Shown here one piece after another: positions 42,112 through 51,228 of a stretch of DNA of 64,000 nucleotides. The notes under the pieces were generated by a model. It worked only from the letters and a program-made list of their open reading frames with translations, was not told the origin of the DNA and did not search any database. A program made the translations under genes and the position numbers. Source of the stretch: Novosphingobium mathurense (GTDB taxonomy: Bacteria; Pseudomonadota; Alphaproteobacteria; Sphingomonadales; Sphingomonadaceae); NCBI RefSeq assembly GCF_900168325.1, contig NZ_FVZE01000006.1:186001-250000 (forward strand). The letters run 5' to 3'. Position 1 is the first letter of the stretch; the number at the start of each line of letters is the position of its first letter.

Positions 42112-42975
42112 TTATTCGGGCTTCCAGCCGATCTCGGCAGCGGCAGCCGCCTTGGGAATGTCGGTCAGCGCTTCGTTGATGGTCACCATTTCGCCGGGCG
42201 CGAGTTCGCGCTTGGGCGGAACGATTTCCTTTTCGTAGACGATGCGCTCGCGATCGTCGCGCAGGACGACGAGCAGCGAGGGGACGTAGCGCGATTCGCT
42301 GCCGATGTTGCTGATCGTGCCGCTCACGCTGAAGAATTCGGTGCCGTCGGGCAGGGGCTTGCGGTCCTGCCGCTTGCGCGGGAAGTCCAGCTGCAGGTCC
42401 GGCTGCGCCTTGGTGAAGCTCTGGCGCGGGATCGGCACCCAGTCGGGCAGGCCGAACCATGCCACGGCTCCGGTCAGGCTCAGCGTCGCGACGGCGAACA
42501 CGCCGGCGGCAATGGTGCCGATCTTGGTCCAGTTGCGGCGCGGGCGGAACGGCGGCGAAAAATCGAAGCTCGAAGGGCCTTCGTCGGCATAGCGCGCGCC
42601 AACGGTGTCGTCATAGTAGGATGCCACCGTGCGCTGCGGCGCCCGGGGCGGGGGCGGCAGCGGGGAATCCTCTTCGGAAAAAGGCGTGCGCCCCGGCGCG
42701 ACGGGTTCCGCCTTACACTCGGCCTCCGGCTCTGCGGTGCGGGCTTCGGGTGGGTTTTCCCTGGCGGCGGGGGCAGGTTCCGGCCGCGGCTGCGCCGTTT
42801 CCTGAGCCGGGCCTTGCGCCGCGGCCTGGCTTTCGGTTTCGGCCAGGGCGAGTTCCGGGCCTTCCTGGAACCAGCTGTGACGGCATTTGGCGCAACGAAC
42901 GGTGCGGCCATCCACGCCGATGGCACTGTCCGGGACGGCATAGCGCGTAGAGCAGGCAGGACAGGCGATTATCAT
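42112..42975 (-). CDS. Zinc-ribbon (MJ0042-type) membrane protein
   Basis: A 287-residue protein with an N-terminal zinc ribbon (Cys5, Cys8, Cys28, Cys31: CPACSTRY...CAKCRHSW). A Pro/Glu/Ala-rich linker, one transmembrane helix (about TIAAGVFAVATLSLTGAVAWF) and a C-terminal beta-rich FxLYD/DUF3426-like domain, FFSVSGTISNIGSESRYVPSLLVVLRDD, follow. This architecture is widespread in alphaproteobacteria next to ftsE, as here, where it is divergent across 142 bp. The role is unknown, but a cell-envelope or division function is suggested by position. Confidence 0.85.
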   Translation of the reverse strand: MIIACPACSTRYAVPDSAIGVDGRTVRCAKCRHSWFQEGPELALAETESQAAAQGPAQETAQPRPEPAPAARENPPEARTAEPEAECKAEPVAPGRTPFSEEDSPLPPPPRAPQRTVASYYDDTVGARYADEGPSSFDFSPPFRPRRNWTKIGTIAAGVFAVATLSLTGAVAWFGLPDWVPIPRQSFTKAQPDLQLDFPRKRQDRKPLPDGTEFFSVSGTISNIGSESRYVPSLLVVLRDDRERIVYEKEIVPPKRELAPGEMVTINEALTDIPKAAAAAEIGWKPE

Positions 42976-43117
42976 GGTGCCATGTTATAAGCACGGTTAG
43001 CTCGCGCGGGACAAGCTTCGGACATGTGGGTAGGCGGTCCAATGGCCTTTTTTCCACATTCAATGCTCGCTATAGGCCACAAATCGCCCGTTCGGACCGG
43101 ACACACTGACTAACCAG

Positions 43118-43837
43118 ATGAGTATGACTGCGGACGGGGAAATCATTCAGTTCGACAACGTGGGGCTTCGCTACGGAACCGATCGCGAGGTTCTCAGCGA
43201 TTTGAGCTTCACCTTGTTTCCGGGGCGCTTTTACTTCCTGACCGGTGCCAGCGGTGCAGGAAAGACTTCGCTGCTGCGCCTGCTCTATCTCGCCCAGCGC
43301 CCTTCGCGCGGGATGATCCGCATGTTCGGGACCGACGCGATCACGATGCCGCGCAGCCGCCTGCCGGGCCTGAGGCGGCGCATCGGCGTGGTTTTCCAGG
43401 ACTTCCGGCTGATCCCGCACTTGTCCGCGTTCGACAACGTCGCGCTGCCGTTGCGCGTGGCCGGGCATCAGGAAAAGGATCTGGTCGGACCTGTCCGCGA
43501 CATTCTCGACTGGGTGGGCCTGTCCGACCGCATCGATGCGCGCCCTCCCACGCTTTCGGGCGGTGAGCAGCAGCGCGTGGCCATCGCCCGCGCGGTAATC
43601 GCGCGACCGGCGATGCTGGTCGCCGACGAGCCGACCGGCAACGTCGATCCCGAAATGGCGCTCAAGCTGATGCGCCTGTTCGAGATGCTCAATCGCCAGG
43701 GCACGACCGTCGTCGTCGCGACCCACGATCTCGACCTGCTGCGCAAGGTGCCCGAAAGCCTGATCATGCGGCTCGACCGCGGCCGCCTGTCCGATCCGAC
43801 CGGAGCGCTGCGCTACCCGCCGAGGAAGATGCAGTGA
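43118..43837 (+). CDS. ftsE: Cell-division ATP-binding protein FtsE
   Basis: A 239-residue ABC ATPase. Walker A is TGASGAGKTSLLRLL, the ABC signature is LSGGEQQRVAIARAV, and Walker B is AMLVADEPTGNVDPE. With FtsX it forms a complex at the division site that activates peptidoglycan amidases. The stop overlaps the ftsX GTG start (GTGA). This copy has the full set of catalytic motifs. The region upstream is shared with the divergent zinc-ribbon gene. Confidence 0.95.
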   Translation: MSMTADGEIIQFDNVGLRYGTDREVLSDLSFTLFPGRFYFLTGASGAGKTSLLRLLYLAQRPSRGMIRMFGTDAITMPRSRLPGLRRRIGVVFQDFRLIPHLSAFDNVALPLRVAGHQEKDLVGPVRDILDWVGLSDRIDARPPTLSGGEQQRVAIARAVIARPAMLVADEPTGNVDPEMALKLMRLFEMLNRQGTTVVVATHDLDLLRKVPESLIMRLDRGRLSDPTGALRYPPRKMQ

Positions 43838-44760
43838 GCCTGCGCACCTTACTGGGCGGCGGGCGCCGGCTGATGGGCCGGGGCGAGGCCGAGCTGATCC
43901 CGCAGGGACGCATGTCCGGCCCGATGCCCTGGGTCATCGCGATCATGGTGGCGATGACCGCCATCGCCCTGGCCGCGGGTCTCGCGCTAGGCAATGCCGT
44001 CACTGCCGCGCGCGCCGAGATCGAGGGCGGCGTGACCGTCCAGATCGTCGAACCGCGCGCCGACGTACGCGCCGGACAGGCGAAGCGTGCGGTCGCGGCG
44101 ATCAAGGACCTGCCCGGCATCGCCGGCCTGCGGCTGGTTCCCCAGACCGAACTCGATGCCCTGATCGAACCCTGGCTGGGCACGGGCATCGACGATGCGA
44201 CGGGGAATGCCATTCCGGTTCCCGCGCTGATCGATGTGCGCCTCGATCGTCAGGCGACGCCCGCCCGGCTCGCCGCGATCGCGAAGGCGGTCATGCCGGT
44301 CGCCCCGTCCGCGAAGATCGATGCGCAGTCGAACTGGCTCAAGCCGGTGTTCGACGCGATGGTCTCGCTGCAGTTGCTGGCGATGGTACTGGTCGGACTG
44401 CTGGCTCTGGCGCTTGCTGCCGCGGTCCTGCTGGCGGCGCGCTCGGCGCTCGGTGCCAATCGCGACACGATCGAGATCGTCCACCTGCTTGGCGGCACCG
44501 ATGCGCAGGTCGCGCGCGTGTTCCAGCGCTCGATCGGCTATGACGCGGCCGGCGGCGGGGCGGTGGGGCTGGTGCTGGCGATGGTGGTCATCTTCGCGCT
44601 CGGCCGTCGCTTTGCCGGGCTGGGCGCTGGCCTGGTCGATAACGGTGCGCTGATCTGGAGCGACTGGCTGCTTCTAGCACTTGTCCCATTGCTGGCCACA
44701 TTGTTGGCAATGGTCACGGCGCGGCTCACGGTGATGCACGCCCTGCGCAAGATGCTATAG
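43834..44760 (+). CDS. ftsX: Cell-division protein FtsX
   Basis: A 308-residue inner-membrane protein with four transmembrane helices. The first is near VIAIMVAMTAIALAAGLALG and the other three lie in the C-terminal half. A periplasmic domain of about 120 residues lies after helix 1. GTG start, coupled to ftsE. The periplasmic loop would contact amidase regulators such as EnvC-like proteins. Confidence 0.93.
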   Translation: MSLRTLLGGGRRLMGRGEAELIPQGRMSGPMPWVIAIMVAMTAIALAAGLALGNAVTAARAEIEGGVTVQIVEPRADVRAGQAKRAVAAIKDLPGIAGLRLVPQTELDALIEPWLGTGIDDATGNAIPVPALIDVRLDRQATPARLAAIAKAVMPVAPSAKIDAQSNWLKPVFDAMVSLQLLAMVLVGLLALALAAAVLLAARSALGANRDTIEIVHLLGGTDAQVARVFQRSIGYDAAGGGAVGLVLAMVVIFALGRRFAGLGAGLVDNGALIWSDWLLLALVPLLATLLAMVTARLTVMHALRKML

Positions 44761-44770
44761 TACACACACG

Positions 44771-45301
44771 ATGTTTCGTCGCACGGTCGCATTCCTGTTT
44801 CTTGCCTGGCTGTTCGGGTTCCTGTGGTTCGCCATCGCGCTGCCGCAGCCGCTCGACGGGACGAAGACCGATGCGATCATCGTCCTCACCGGCAGTGCCG
44901 GCCGGATCGAACATGCGCTGGACGTGCTGAAGGAGGGACAGGCGTCGCGCCTGCTCGTCTCGGGGGTCGACCGCGAGGTCAAGCCGCGCGAATTCGCCGC
45001 CCAGTTCGGCGTATCGGACAAGCTGCTCGAATGCTGCGTCACCCTTGGCTACAACGCCTATGACACACGCTCCAATGCGATCGAGGCGGCACAGTGGGTC
45101 AGTGAGCACAAGTCCAGGTCGGTGCGTCTCGTCACCGCCGACTGGCACATGCGCCGCGCCATGCTGGAAATCTCGCGGGAAATGCCTGCCGGTGTCGAAC
45201 TGAAACCGGATGCGGTGTCCTCGCGTCCCAGCCTTGGCGCGCTGTTCCTCGAATACCACAAGCTGCTGGCGCGCTTCGTGCTGAACCTGTGGGGCAAGTG
45301 A
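44771..45301 (+). CDS. YdcF/ElyC-like DUF218 protein
   Basis: A 176-residue protein with one N-terminal membrane helix (TVAFLFLAWLFGFLWFAIAL) and a DUF218 domain: DAIIVLTGSAGRIEHALDVLKEGQASRLLVSGV, then TRSNAIEAAQWV and VTADWHMRRAMLEISR. The family includes ElyC, which affects peptidoglycan and envelope biogenesis. It lies 10 bp after ftsX and shares one base with the next gene's start, so ftsE-ftsX-ydcF-plsC is an operon. Confidence 0.88.
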   Translation: MFRRTVAFLFLAWLFGFLWFAIALPQPLDGTKTDAIIVLTGSAGRIEHALDVLKEGQASRLLVSGVDREVKPREFAAQFGVSDKLLECCVTLGYNAYDTRSNAIEAAQWVSEHKSRSVRLVTADWHMRRAMLEISREMPAGVELKPDAVSSRPSLGALFLEYHKLLARFVLNLWGK

Positions 45302-45996
45302 TGCGCAGTACCCCGGCCGACGTCATGCGCAGCCTGGCGTTCTATCTCGCGTTCTATACCGGCTCGATCTTCTATGTTCTGGGCTTCTTCGCGGCCGCCA
45401 GGCTGGGCGAGATGCCCGCCCGGAAAGTGGTGCGCGGCTGGTCGCGCTTCCACCGCGGCTGTGCCCGCTGGCTGCTGGGCATGCGTGTCGTCGTCGAGGG
45501 CGAAATGCCCAACGACGGGGTCCTGGTGGCGATCAAGCACGAGAGCTTCTTCGAGGCCATCGATTTGCCCTCGCTGATGGACTGGCCGGTGCCGTTTCCC
45601 AAGTCGGAGCTTGCCCGTATTCCCGGTTGGGGCGCCGCGGCCATGCGCTACGGCATCGTCGTGGTCGAACGCGAGGAGGGGGCGAAAGCCCTGCGCTCGA
45701 TGGTCGCCAATGCCCGCCACTTCGCCGCCAAGGGCAGGCCGCTGGCGATCTTCCCGGAAGGTACGCGGGTGCCGCACGGGACGCGCGGCGAACTGCAGTC
45801 CGGCTTTGCCGGGGTCTACAAGCTGCTCGGTCTGCCGGTCGTGCCGGTCGCGGTCGACAGCGGGCGGCTCTACCACCGGCGCTGGAAGAAGCCCGGGGTC
45901 ATCACCGTGCGCGTCGGCGAAATGATTGAGGCGGGCCTGCCGCGCAAGGAAGTCGAAGCGCGCGTGACCGAGGCGATCAACGCGCTCAACCGCTGA
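45301..45996 (+). CDS. plsC: 1-acyl-sn-glycerol-3-phosphate acyltransferase
   Basis: A 231-residue acyltransferase that would add the second acyl chain to lysophosphatidate. The catalytic box reads KHESFFEAID, so the usual HX4D is HX4E, a variant seen in this alphaproteobacterial group. FPEGTRVPHGTRGEL is motif III, and there is an N-terminal membrane helix. The ATG at 45301 overlaps the ydcF stop by one base; GTG 45289 is possible but less likely. Confidence 0.9.
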   Translation: MRSTPADVMRSLAFYLAFYTGSIFYVLGFFAAARLGEMPARKVVRGWSRFHRGCARWLLGMRVVVEGEMPNDGVLVAIKHESFFEAIDLPSLMDWPVPFPKSELARIPGWGAAAMRYGIVVVEREEGAKALRSMVANARHFAAKGRPLAIFPEGTRVPHGTRGELQSGFAGVYKLLGLPVVPVAVDSGRLYHRRWKKPGVITVRVGEMIEAGLPRKEVEARVTEAINALNR

Positions 45997-46013
45997 GCGC
46001 TCGATATTGTCGG

Positions 46014-46793
46014 TTAGGTGACTTCGGTGACTTCCACGCTTTGCGAATTGAGCGTGACGGCGCCGTAGCTGGTGAGGAACGAGACGTCGGCGGCATCGCG
46101 GCCCACGCCGATCTTGGCAATGCCTTCCGGACGCGACATGCCGGTCGCGTCGACCATGTGCCAGGCCCCGTCGAGGAACACTTCGGCCACCGCGTGGAAA
46201 TCCTGCGGGTCTACGCCGAGACCGTAGACGCTGGCAAAGCGCGCCGGGATTGCGCTGGCGCGGGTCAGCGTGATCATCAGGTGCGCGAAATCGCGGCAGA
46301 CGCCCTGCCGGGTCACGAAGGTCTGCTCGGCGCAGGTGCTGCTTTCGCTCGATCCGACGACGTAAGTGAGGTGCTGGCCGATCCAGTCGCGGATTGCGCC
46401 GACGCGAGCGCCGCCCTGCAGTTCGCCGAATTCGGCCTCGACCAGGTTCTGGAAAGTATCGGAAGGGCAATAGCGCGAGGGCATCAGGTAATCGACCGTC
46501 TCCCCGGGCAGGAGGTGGGCCGGAACCGCGGCAAGGTCATCGACATTGGCAAGCATGCGCACCGGTTCCACCGTCGCCTCGTAGCGGACCTTGAGCGATT
46601 CCGCCGCGGCCAGCCAGATCCGGTCGCCGATGTTGTCGTGCCCGGGGATGCGCGCGAAGTGTTCCACCGGTGGCAGGTCGATATGGGCGCGCAATACTTT
46701 CTGTTCGGGCAGGATGGCCGCCTCGACCTGAAGCAGCACGTCGGCAGGCGCCGGAAGCGAATAGTCGAGCTCGGTACGGATCGATAACTTCAT
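46014..46793 (-). CDS. Transglutaminase-like cysteine protease family protein
   Basis: A 259-residue cytosolic protein with an N-terminal beta domain (MKLSIRTELDYSLPAPADVLLQVEAAI) and a transglutaminase core. Catalytic Cys is in RQGVCRDFAHLM, His in DPQDFHAVAEVFL and Asp in MVDATGM. Such proteins usually hydrolyse peptides or amides. It is monocistronic and converges on plsC with 17 bp between. The upstream in-frame extension has no support. Confidence 0.88.
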   Translation of the reverse strand: MKLSIRTELDYSLPAPADVLLQVEAAILPEQKVLRAHIDLPPVEHFARIPGHDNIGDRIWLAAAESLKVRYEATVEPVRMLANVDDLAAVPAHLLPGETVDYLMPSRYCPSDTFQNLVEAEFGELQGGARVGAIRDWIGQHLTYVVGSSESSTCAEQTFVTRQGVCRDFAHLMITLTRASAIPARFASVYGLGVDPQDFHAVAEVFLDGAWHMVDATGMSRPEGIAKIGVGRDAADVSFLTSYGAVTLNSQSVEVTEVT

Positions 46794-46863
46794 GTCGGCA
46801 CGGCTCCGGCGTGAGGGCTGTCCTCCGCTCAATGCCGGGTAGCCGAAAAAGGTTCTCCGGGCC

Positions 46864-47790
46864 TCAGATTTTCTTCGTTCCGTTCTCGTGGTCGCCGCGG
46901 CCGAAGTCGGGGCGGGAATCGTCCTGCCCTTCCTGGATGATCGAGCGGCGGATCGCGCGGGTGCGCGCGAAGTGCCCGAACAGTGCGTCGCCATCGCCCA
47001 CGCGGATGGCGCGCTGCAGGGCGGTGAGGTCCTCGGTGAAGCGCTGCAGCATCGTGAGCACCGCTTCCCTGTTGGTCAGGAACACGTCGCGCCACATCGT
47101 CGGATCGCTGGCGGCGATGCGCGTGAAGTCGCGGAAACCGCCGGCAGAGTACTTGATCACCTCGCTCTGGGTCACGTCCTCGAGGTCCGAGGCGGTGCCG
47201 ACGATGGTATAGGCGATCAGGTGCGGCAGGTGGCTGGTCACGGCGAGGACGAGGTCATGGTGCTGGGCATCCATGATCTCGACGTTTGCGCCCAGCGCCT
47301 CCCAGAATTCGACGAGCTGCGAGAGCTTGACGAGGTCGGTATGCTCGGGCGGGGTGACGATGCACCAGCGGTTGCGGAACAGGTGGGCGAAGCCCGCGTC
47401 GGGGCCGGAATTCTCGGTGCCGGCGACGGGATGGGCCGGGATCACGTAGTGATCGGGCAGGGCTTCGCGCAAGGCCGTCGCGATCGACTGCTTGCACGAG
47501 CCGACATCGCTGATCAGCGCATCCTCGCGCAGCGCGTCCCGCACCTGTGCCGCCGCTTCGCCCATGACGCCGGGGGGCACGCAGAAGATCACGAGATCGG
47601 CCTCGCGCACCGCCTCGGCAGAGGTTTCGCAGACCTGGTGAACAAGGCCGCGCTCGGCCGCACGGGCGCGGGTGGCGGGGTCTAGGTCGAAACCGGTAGT
47701 CCGGACCTCGGGCAGGAATTCCTGCGTGGCCAGGCCGATCGATCCACCCTGCAGCCCCAGCCCGATGATGGCGACTTTCCTGAAGCTCAT
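46864..47790 (-). CDS. tyrC: Prephenate/arogenate dehydrogenase
   Basis: A 308-residue NAD(P)-dependent enzyme of tyrosine synthesis. It starts with a Rossmann motif (IIGLGLQGGSIGLA) and shows SDVGSCKQSI, HPVAGTENSGPDAGFAHLF and, in the helical C-terminal domain, YSAGGFRDFTRIAASDPTMWRDV. No ACT domain is present. It overlaps the hisC gene (ATGA), a common pairing in sphingomonads where the aminotransferase serves both histidine and aromatic synthesis. Confidence 0.94.
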   Translation of the reverse strand: MSFRKVAIIGLGLQGGSIGLATQEFLPEVRTTGFDLDPATRARAAERGLVHQVCETSAEAVREADLVIFCVPPGVMGEAAAQVRDALREDALISDVGSCKQSIATALREALPDHYVIPAHPVAGTENSGPDAGFAHLFRNRWCIVTPPEHTDLVKLSQLVEFWEALGANVEIMDAQHHDLVLAVTSHLPHLIAYTIVGTASDLEDVTQSEVIKYSAGGFRDFTRIAASDPTMWRDVFLTNREAVLTMLQRFTEDLTALQRAIRVGDGDALFGHFARTRAIRRSIIQEGQDDSRPDFGRGDHENGTKKI

Positions 47791-48899
47791 TTGGCGGCTT
47801 CCGCCATTTCGCGCAGGGCATCGGCGATCACGTCGAGGTCGGCGCGTTTGCCGATGGTGATGCGCAGGGCTTGCGGCAAGCCCTGCCCGGGCAGCCAGCG
47901 CACGATGTAGCCGCGTTCGGCAAGGCCGTCGAACGCGGTCTCTGCCGAAAGTGCGCCTTCGAACAGGATCAGCACGAAGTTCGCCTGGCTCGGCAGCGCG
48001 CGCAGGCCGTGGTTGCCCAGCGCTTCGATCTTCTCGACGAAACGGGCACGCTCGACGCGGTTGTGGATGTGGCTGCGCTCGAGAAAGGCTGTATCCTCCA
48101 GTGCGGCCAGCGCCTTGGCCTGCCCGGTGTTGGAGACGTTGAAGGGGCCGCGGATGCGGTTGAGTGTCTGGATGATGCCCGGCGCGCCGGTGCCCCAGCC
48201 GATGCGTTCGCCGGCGAGGCCGAAGATCTTCGAGAACGTGCGGGTGACCAGCACGTTTTCGTGCATGGCGGCCAGAGCGATTGCGCCATCCTCGTCCTCG
48301 GGCGCAACGTATTCGCCATAGGCCTGGTCGATCACCAGCAGCACGTCGGCGGGCAGCGCCGCGTGAAGCCGCGCGATCTCGCCCTTTGGCAGGAAGGAGC
48401 CGGTCGGGTTGTTCGGATTGGCGATGAAGACGACGCGCGTCCTGTCCGTCACCAGGGCGATCAGGGCGTCGACATCTGTACCGTAGTCTGCATCGGGAGC
48501 GACCACCGGAGTCGCGCCGCAGCGGCGCGCGGCTATGTCGTAGACCGAAAAGCCGTAGCGCACGTAGATCACTTCGTCGCCCGGACCGGCATAGCCCTGC
48601 GCGGCCAGGTTGAGCAGTTCGTCAGAGCCGGTGCCCATGACGATCCGCGCCGGATCGATGGCGTGCATTTCGCCGATCTTCGCACGCAGCGCCTTGCTGT
48701 CCGGGTCGGGATAGAGCGAGGGGACCTGGGCCTGTGCGGCCAGCGCGGCCTCGCTGGTGCCCAGCGGATTCTCGTTCGCCGAGAGCTTGATCAGCGGCCG
48801 CCCGTCCTTGCCGGAGGATTTGCCCGGCACATAGGCGTGAATCGCCTCGATCCAGGGCTTGGGCTGCGGGGCTTTCGAACGGGTTTCGGTTTCGGTCAT
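47787..48899 (-). CDS. hisC: Histidinol-phosphate/aromatic aminotransferase
   Basis: A 370-residue class I/II PLP aminotransferase. It shows LSANENPLGTSEAA, VMGTGSDELLNL, YVRYGFSVYDIAARR, FIANPNNPTGSFLPK, the PLP lysine in TRTFSKIFGLAGERIGWG, and RQANFVLI-type end (SQANFVLILFEG). It may act in both histidine and tyrosine/phenylalanine synthesis, as the coupling with tyrC suggests. The ATG at 48899 follows an AAAGG site; the GTG at 48902 is immediately before it. Confidence 0.93.
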   Translation of the reverse strand: MTETETRSKAPQPKPWIEAIHAYVPGKSSGKDGRPLIKLSANENPLGTSEAALAAQAQVPSLYPDPDSKALRAKIGEMHAIDPARIVMGTGSDELLNLAAQGYAGPGDEVIYVRYGFSVYDIAARRCGATPVVAPDADYGTDVDALIALVTDRTRVVFIANPNNPTGSFLPKGEIARLHAALPADVLLVIDQAYGEYVAPEDEDGAIALAAMHENVLVTRTFSKIFGLAGERIGWGTGAPGIIQTLNRIRGPFNVSNTGQAKALAALEDTAFLERSHIHNRVERARFVEKIEALGNHGLRALPSQANFVLILFEGALSAETAFDGLAERGYIVRWLPGQGLPQALRITIGKRADLDVIADALREMAEAAK

Positions 48900-48985
48900 C
48901 ACGCGCGCGCCTTTAACGCAGCGTGGGACCGATTGACAGCCTGTGATTGACAGTTGCCGGGACGTCCCCCACTTGGCGGTTCATT

Positions 48986-50113
48986 ATGGCCACGGCCCGC
49001 GACACAGAAACGAGCAAAGTCCTTGAACTGGCGCAGCCTCTCCCGCTCGATGGCGGGCAGAGCCTCGAAGGCGTGCGTATCGCTTACGAGACGCACGGAA
49101 CCCTCAACGAGGCCCGGGACAACGCGATCCTCATCTGCCACGCCCTGACCGGCGATCAGTATGTCATGTCCGATCACCCCAAGACCGGCAAGCCGGGGTG
49201 GTGGGTGCGCATGGTCGGGCCGGGCAAGCCGATCGACACGGATCGCTTCTTCATCATCTGCGCCAATGTGATCGGCTCGTGCATGGGCTCGACCGGACCG
49301 GCAAGCCTGGCTCCGGACGGCAAGCCCTATGGCATGCGGTTTCCGGTCATCACCATCCGCGACATGGTGCGCGGCCATATCGCCCTGCTCGATGCGCTGG
49401 GGATTGACAGTCTCTATGCTGTCGTCGGCGGATCGATGGGCGGGATGCAGGCGCTTTCGCTGGCGGCGAGCTTCTCCGAACGCGCGCGCGCGGCGCTGGT
49501 CATCGCCTCGACCGCGCGCCATTCGGCGCAGAACATCGCCTTCCATGAAGTGGGGCGCCAGGCGATCATGGCCGATCCGGACTGGCGCGAGGGTGCTTAT
49601 TACGAGGCCAAGGAGAACGGCGGGAAGGGGCCGGAAAAAGGCCTCTCGGTCGCGCGCATGGCCGCGCATATCACGTATCTGTCGGAAGCCGGTCTGACCG
49701 AGAAGTTCGGTCGCCGCCTGCAGGACCGCAGTGAGAAGACCTTCGGCTTCGATGCCGATTTCCAGGTCGAATCCTACCTGCGTTATCAGGGCCTGTCCTT
49801 CACCGACCGGTTCGACGCCAATTCCTACCTCTACATTACCCGCGCGATGGACTACTTCGACCTTGCCGAGGAGCATGGCGGGATGCTGGCCAAGGCGTTC
49901 GCCCGCTCGAAAGCGCGCTTCTGCCTCGTCAGTTTCGATACCGACTGGCTCTATCCCACGTCCGAATCGCGCAACGTGGTCCACGCGCTCAATGCGGCCG
50001 GCCTGCCGGTGAGCTTCGTCGAACTGTCCGCCCCGTTCGGGCACGACTCGTTCCTGCTCGACGTGCCCGCGCTCGACCGCGTCGTCGAAGGATTCCTCGG
50101 AGAAGGCCGCTAG
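48986..50113 (+). CDS. metX: Homoserine O-acetyltransferase
   Basis: A 375-residue alpha/beta hydrolase-fold enzyme that acylates homoserine for direct sulfhydrylation in methionine synthesis. The catalytic Ser is in VGGSMGGMQAL, Asp in VSFDTDWLYP and His in FGHDSFLLD. The block ICHALTGDQYVMSD and IDTDRFFIICANVIGSCMGSTGP are also typical. MetX here could use acetyl- or succinyl-CoA, which motifs alone do not settle. It is the first gene of metX-GNAT-metW. Confidence 0.94.
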   Translation: MATARDTETSKVLELAQPLPLDGGQSLEGVRIAYETHGTLNEARDNAILICHALTGDQYVMSDHPKTGKPGWWVRMVGPGKPIDTDRFFIICANVIGSCMGSTGPASLAPDGKPYGMRFPVITIRDMVRGHIALLDALGIDSLYAVVGGSMGGMQALSLAASFSERARAALVIASTARHSAQNIAFHEVGRQAIMADPDWREGAYYEAKENGGKGPEKGLSVARMAAHITYLSEAGLTEKFGRRLQDRSEKTFGFDADFQVESYLRYQGLSFTDRFDANSYLYITRAMDYFDLAEEHGGMLAKAFARSKARFCLVSFDTDWLYPTSESRNVVHALNAAGLPVSFVELSAPFGHDSFLLDVPALDRVVEGFLGEGR

Positions 50114-50114
50114 A

Positions 50115-50552
50115 ATGCCCGCCATCGAATACAGCGACGACACCTCGCGGCTGGACATCGCGCGCATCCACGGCTGGCTCGCCTCGAGTTACTGGACGCC
50201 GGGCATTGCGCGCGAACAGGTGGAGCGCCAGATCGCGGGCTCACACTGCCTCGGGGCCTATCGTGCGGACGGCGGGCAGGTGGGCTTCGCGCGCGTCATC
50301 TCCGACCGTGCCAGCTTCGCGTGGCTGGCCGACGTCTGGGTGGACGAGCGCGCGCGCGGGCAAGGCCTCGGCACCGAACTGGTGCGCTGGTTCCTCGCGC
50401 ATCCCGACTACGCCGGGGTCCGCCGCTTCGCTCTTGCCACCAAGGACGCACATGGCGTCTACGCAAAGCTGGGCTTCACCCCGCTCGTGCGGCCCGACTG
50501 GCAGATGGAAAACCTCTCCGGCCCCTTCGCCGCGCTACCGGATCAGGATTGA
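50115..50552 (+). CDS. GNAT family N-acetyltransferase
   Basis: A 145-residue acetyltransferase with the acetyl-CoA loop RARGQGLGTELVRWFL and flanking strands AWLADVWVDER and VRRFALATKDAHGVYAKLGF. It lies 1 bp after metX and overlaps metW by one base, an unusual insertion between metX and metW. The substrate is unknown. Confidence 0.88.
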   Translation: MPAIEYSDDTSRLDIARIHGWLASSYWTPGIAREQVERQIAGSHCLGAYRADGGQVGFARVISDRASFAWLADVWVDERARGQGLGTELVRWFLAHPDYAGVRRFALATKDAHGVYAKLGFTPLVRPDWQMENLSGPFAALPDQD

Positions 50553-51145
50553 TGAGCCTGCTGCGCCCCGATCTTGCGGTGATCGCCGCCAATGTCGCGC
50601 CGGGATCTCGTGTGCTCGACGTCGGCTGCGGCGACGGTACGTTGATGCAAGCCCTGCGCGACGAGAAGCAGTGCGATGCGCGCGGCATGGAACTGGATCC
50701 GGCGAACGTGGGAAAGTGCGTGGCCAAGGGGCTTTCGGTGATCCAGGGCGATGCCGACAGGGACCTCGCCTTCTATCCCGACAAATCGGTCGACTACGCG
50801 ATCCTCTCGCAGACGCTGCAGACGACGATGCGCCCCGACATGGTGCTGGAAGAACTGCTGCGCATCGGGCGCCGCGCCTTCGTCAGCTTCCCCAACTTCG
50901 CCCACTGGCGCGTGCGCCTCTCGCTGCTGTGGGGCGGGCGCATGCCGGTGACCCGGCTGCTGCCGGTCGCTTGGTACGAAACGCCGAACATCCACCACCT
51001 CACCGTCGACGATTTCCGCGCGCTGGTGAAGGAGCGCGGGATCACCGTGGAAGGCTGCTGGTTCCTTTCCGGTGACACCCAGTGCAGCTCGGCAGCGGCG
51101 AACTTCCGCGCCGAACACGCGGTGTTCCAGCTTTCTCGGGGCTGA
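50552..51145 (+). CDS. metW: Methionine biosynthesis protein MetW
   Basis: A 197-residue SAM-methyltransferase fold protein: motif I VLDVGCGDGTLMQAL, then YAILSQTLQTTMRPDMVLEELLRIGRRAFVSFPNFAHWRVR and NIHHLTVDDFRAL. MetW pairs with MetX and is needed for its activity in many proteobacteria. The ATG overlaps the GNAT stop, so the three genes are coupled. Confidence 0.93.
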   Translation: MSLLRPDLAVIAANVAPGSRVLDVGCGDGTLMQALRDEKQCDARGMELDPANVGKCVAKGLSVIQGDADRDLAFYPDKSVDYAILSQTLQTTMRPDMVLEELLRIGRRAFVSFPNFAHWRVRLSLLWGGRMPVTRLLPVAWYETPNIHHLTVDDFRALVKERGITVEGCWFLSGDTQCSSAAANFRAEHAVFQLSRG

Positions 51146-51167
51146 TCGGGGTTGGTATGGCGCGGAG

Positions 51168-51202
51168 CCTCCGACAAGCTCGGGCTGAGCTTGTGTCGAA
51201 GG
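51168..51202. repeat. Dispersed-type inverted repeat between metW and nadA
   Basis: The arms CCTCCGACAAGCTC and GAGCTTGTGTCGAAGG pair with small imperfections around GGGCT. The CTTCGACAAGCTC core is a frequent dispersed palindrome in sphingomonad genomes. It lies between two convergent genes and may terminate both. Confidence 0.6.
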
Positions 51203-51228
51203 CCGTGCGTTCACTCGGACCCGGGAAC

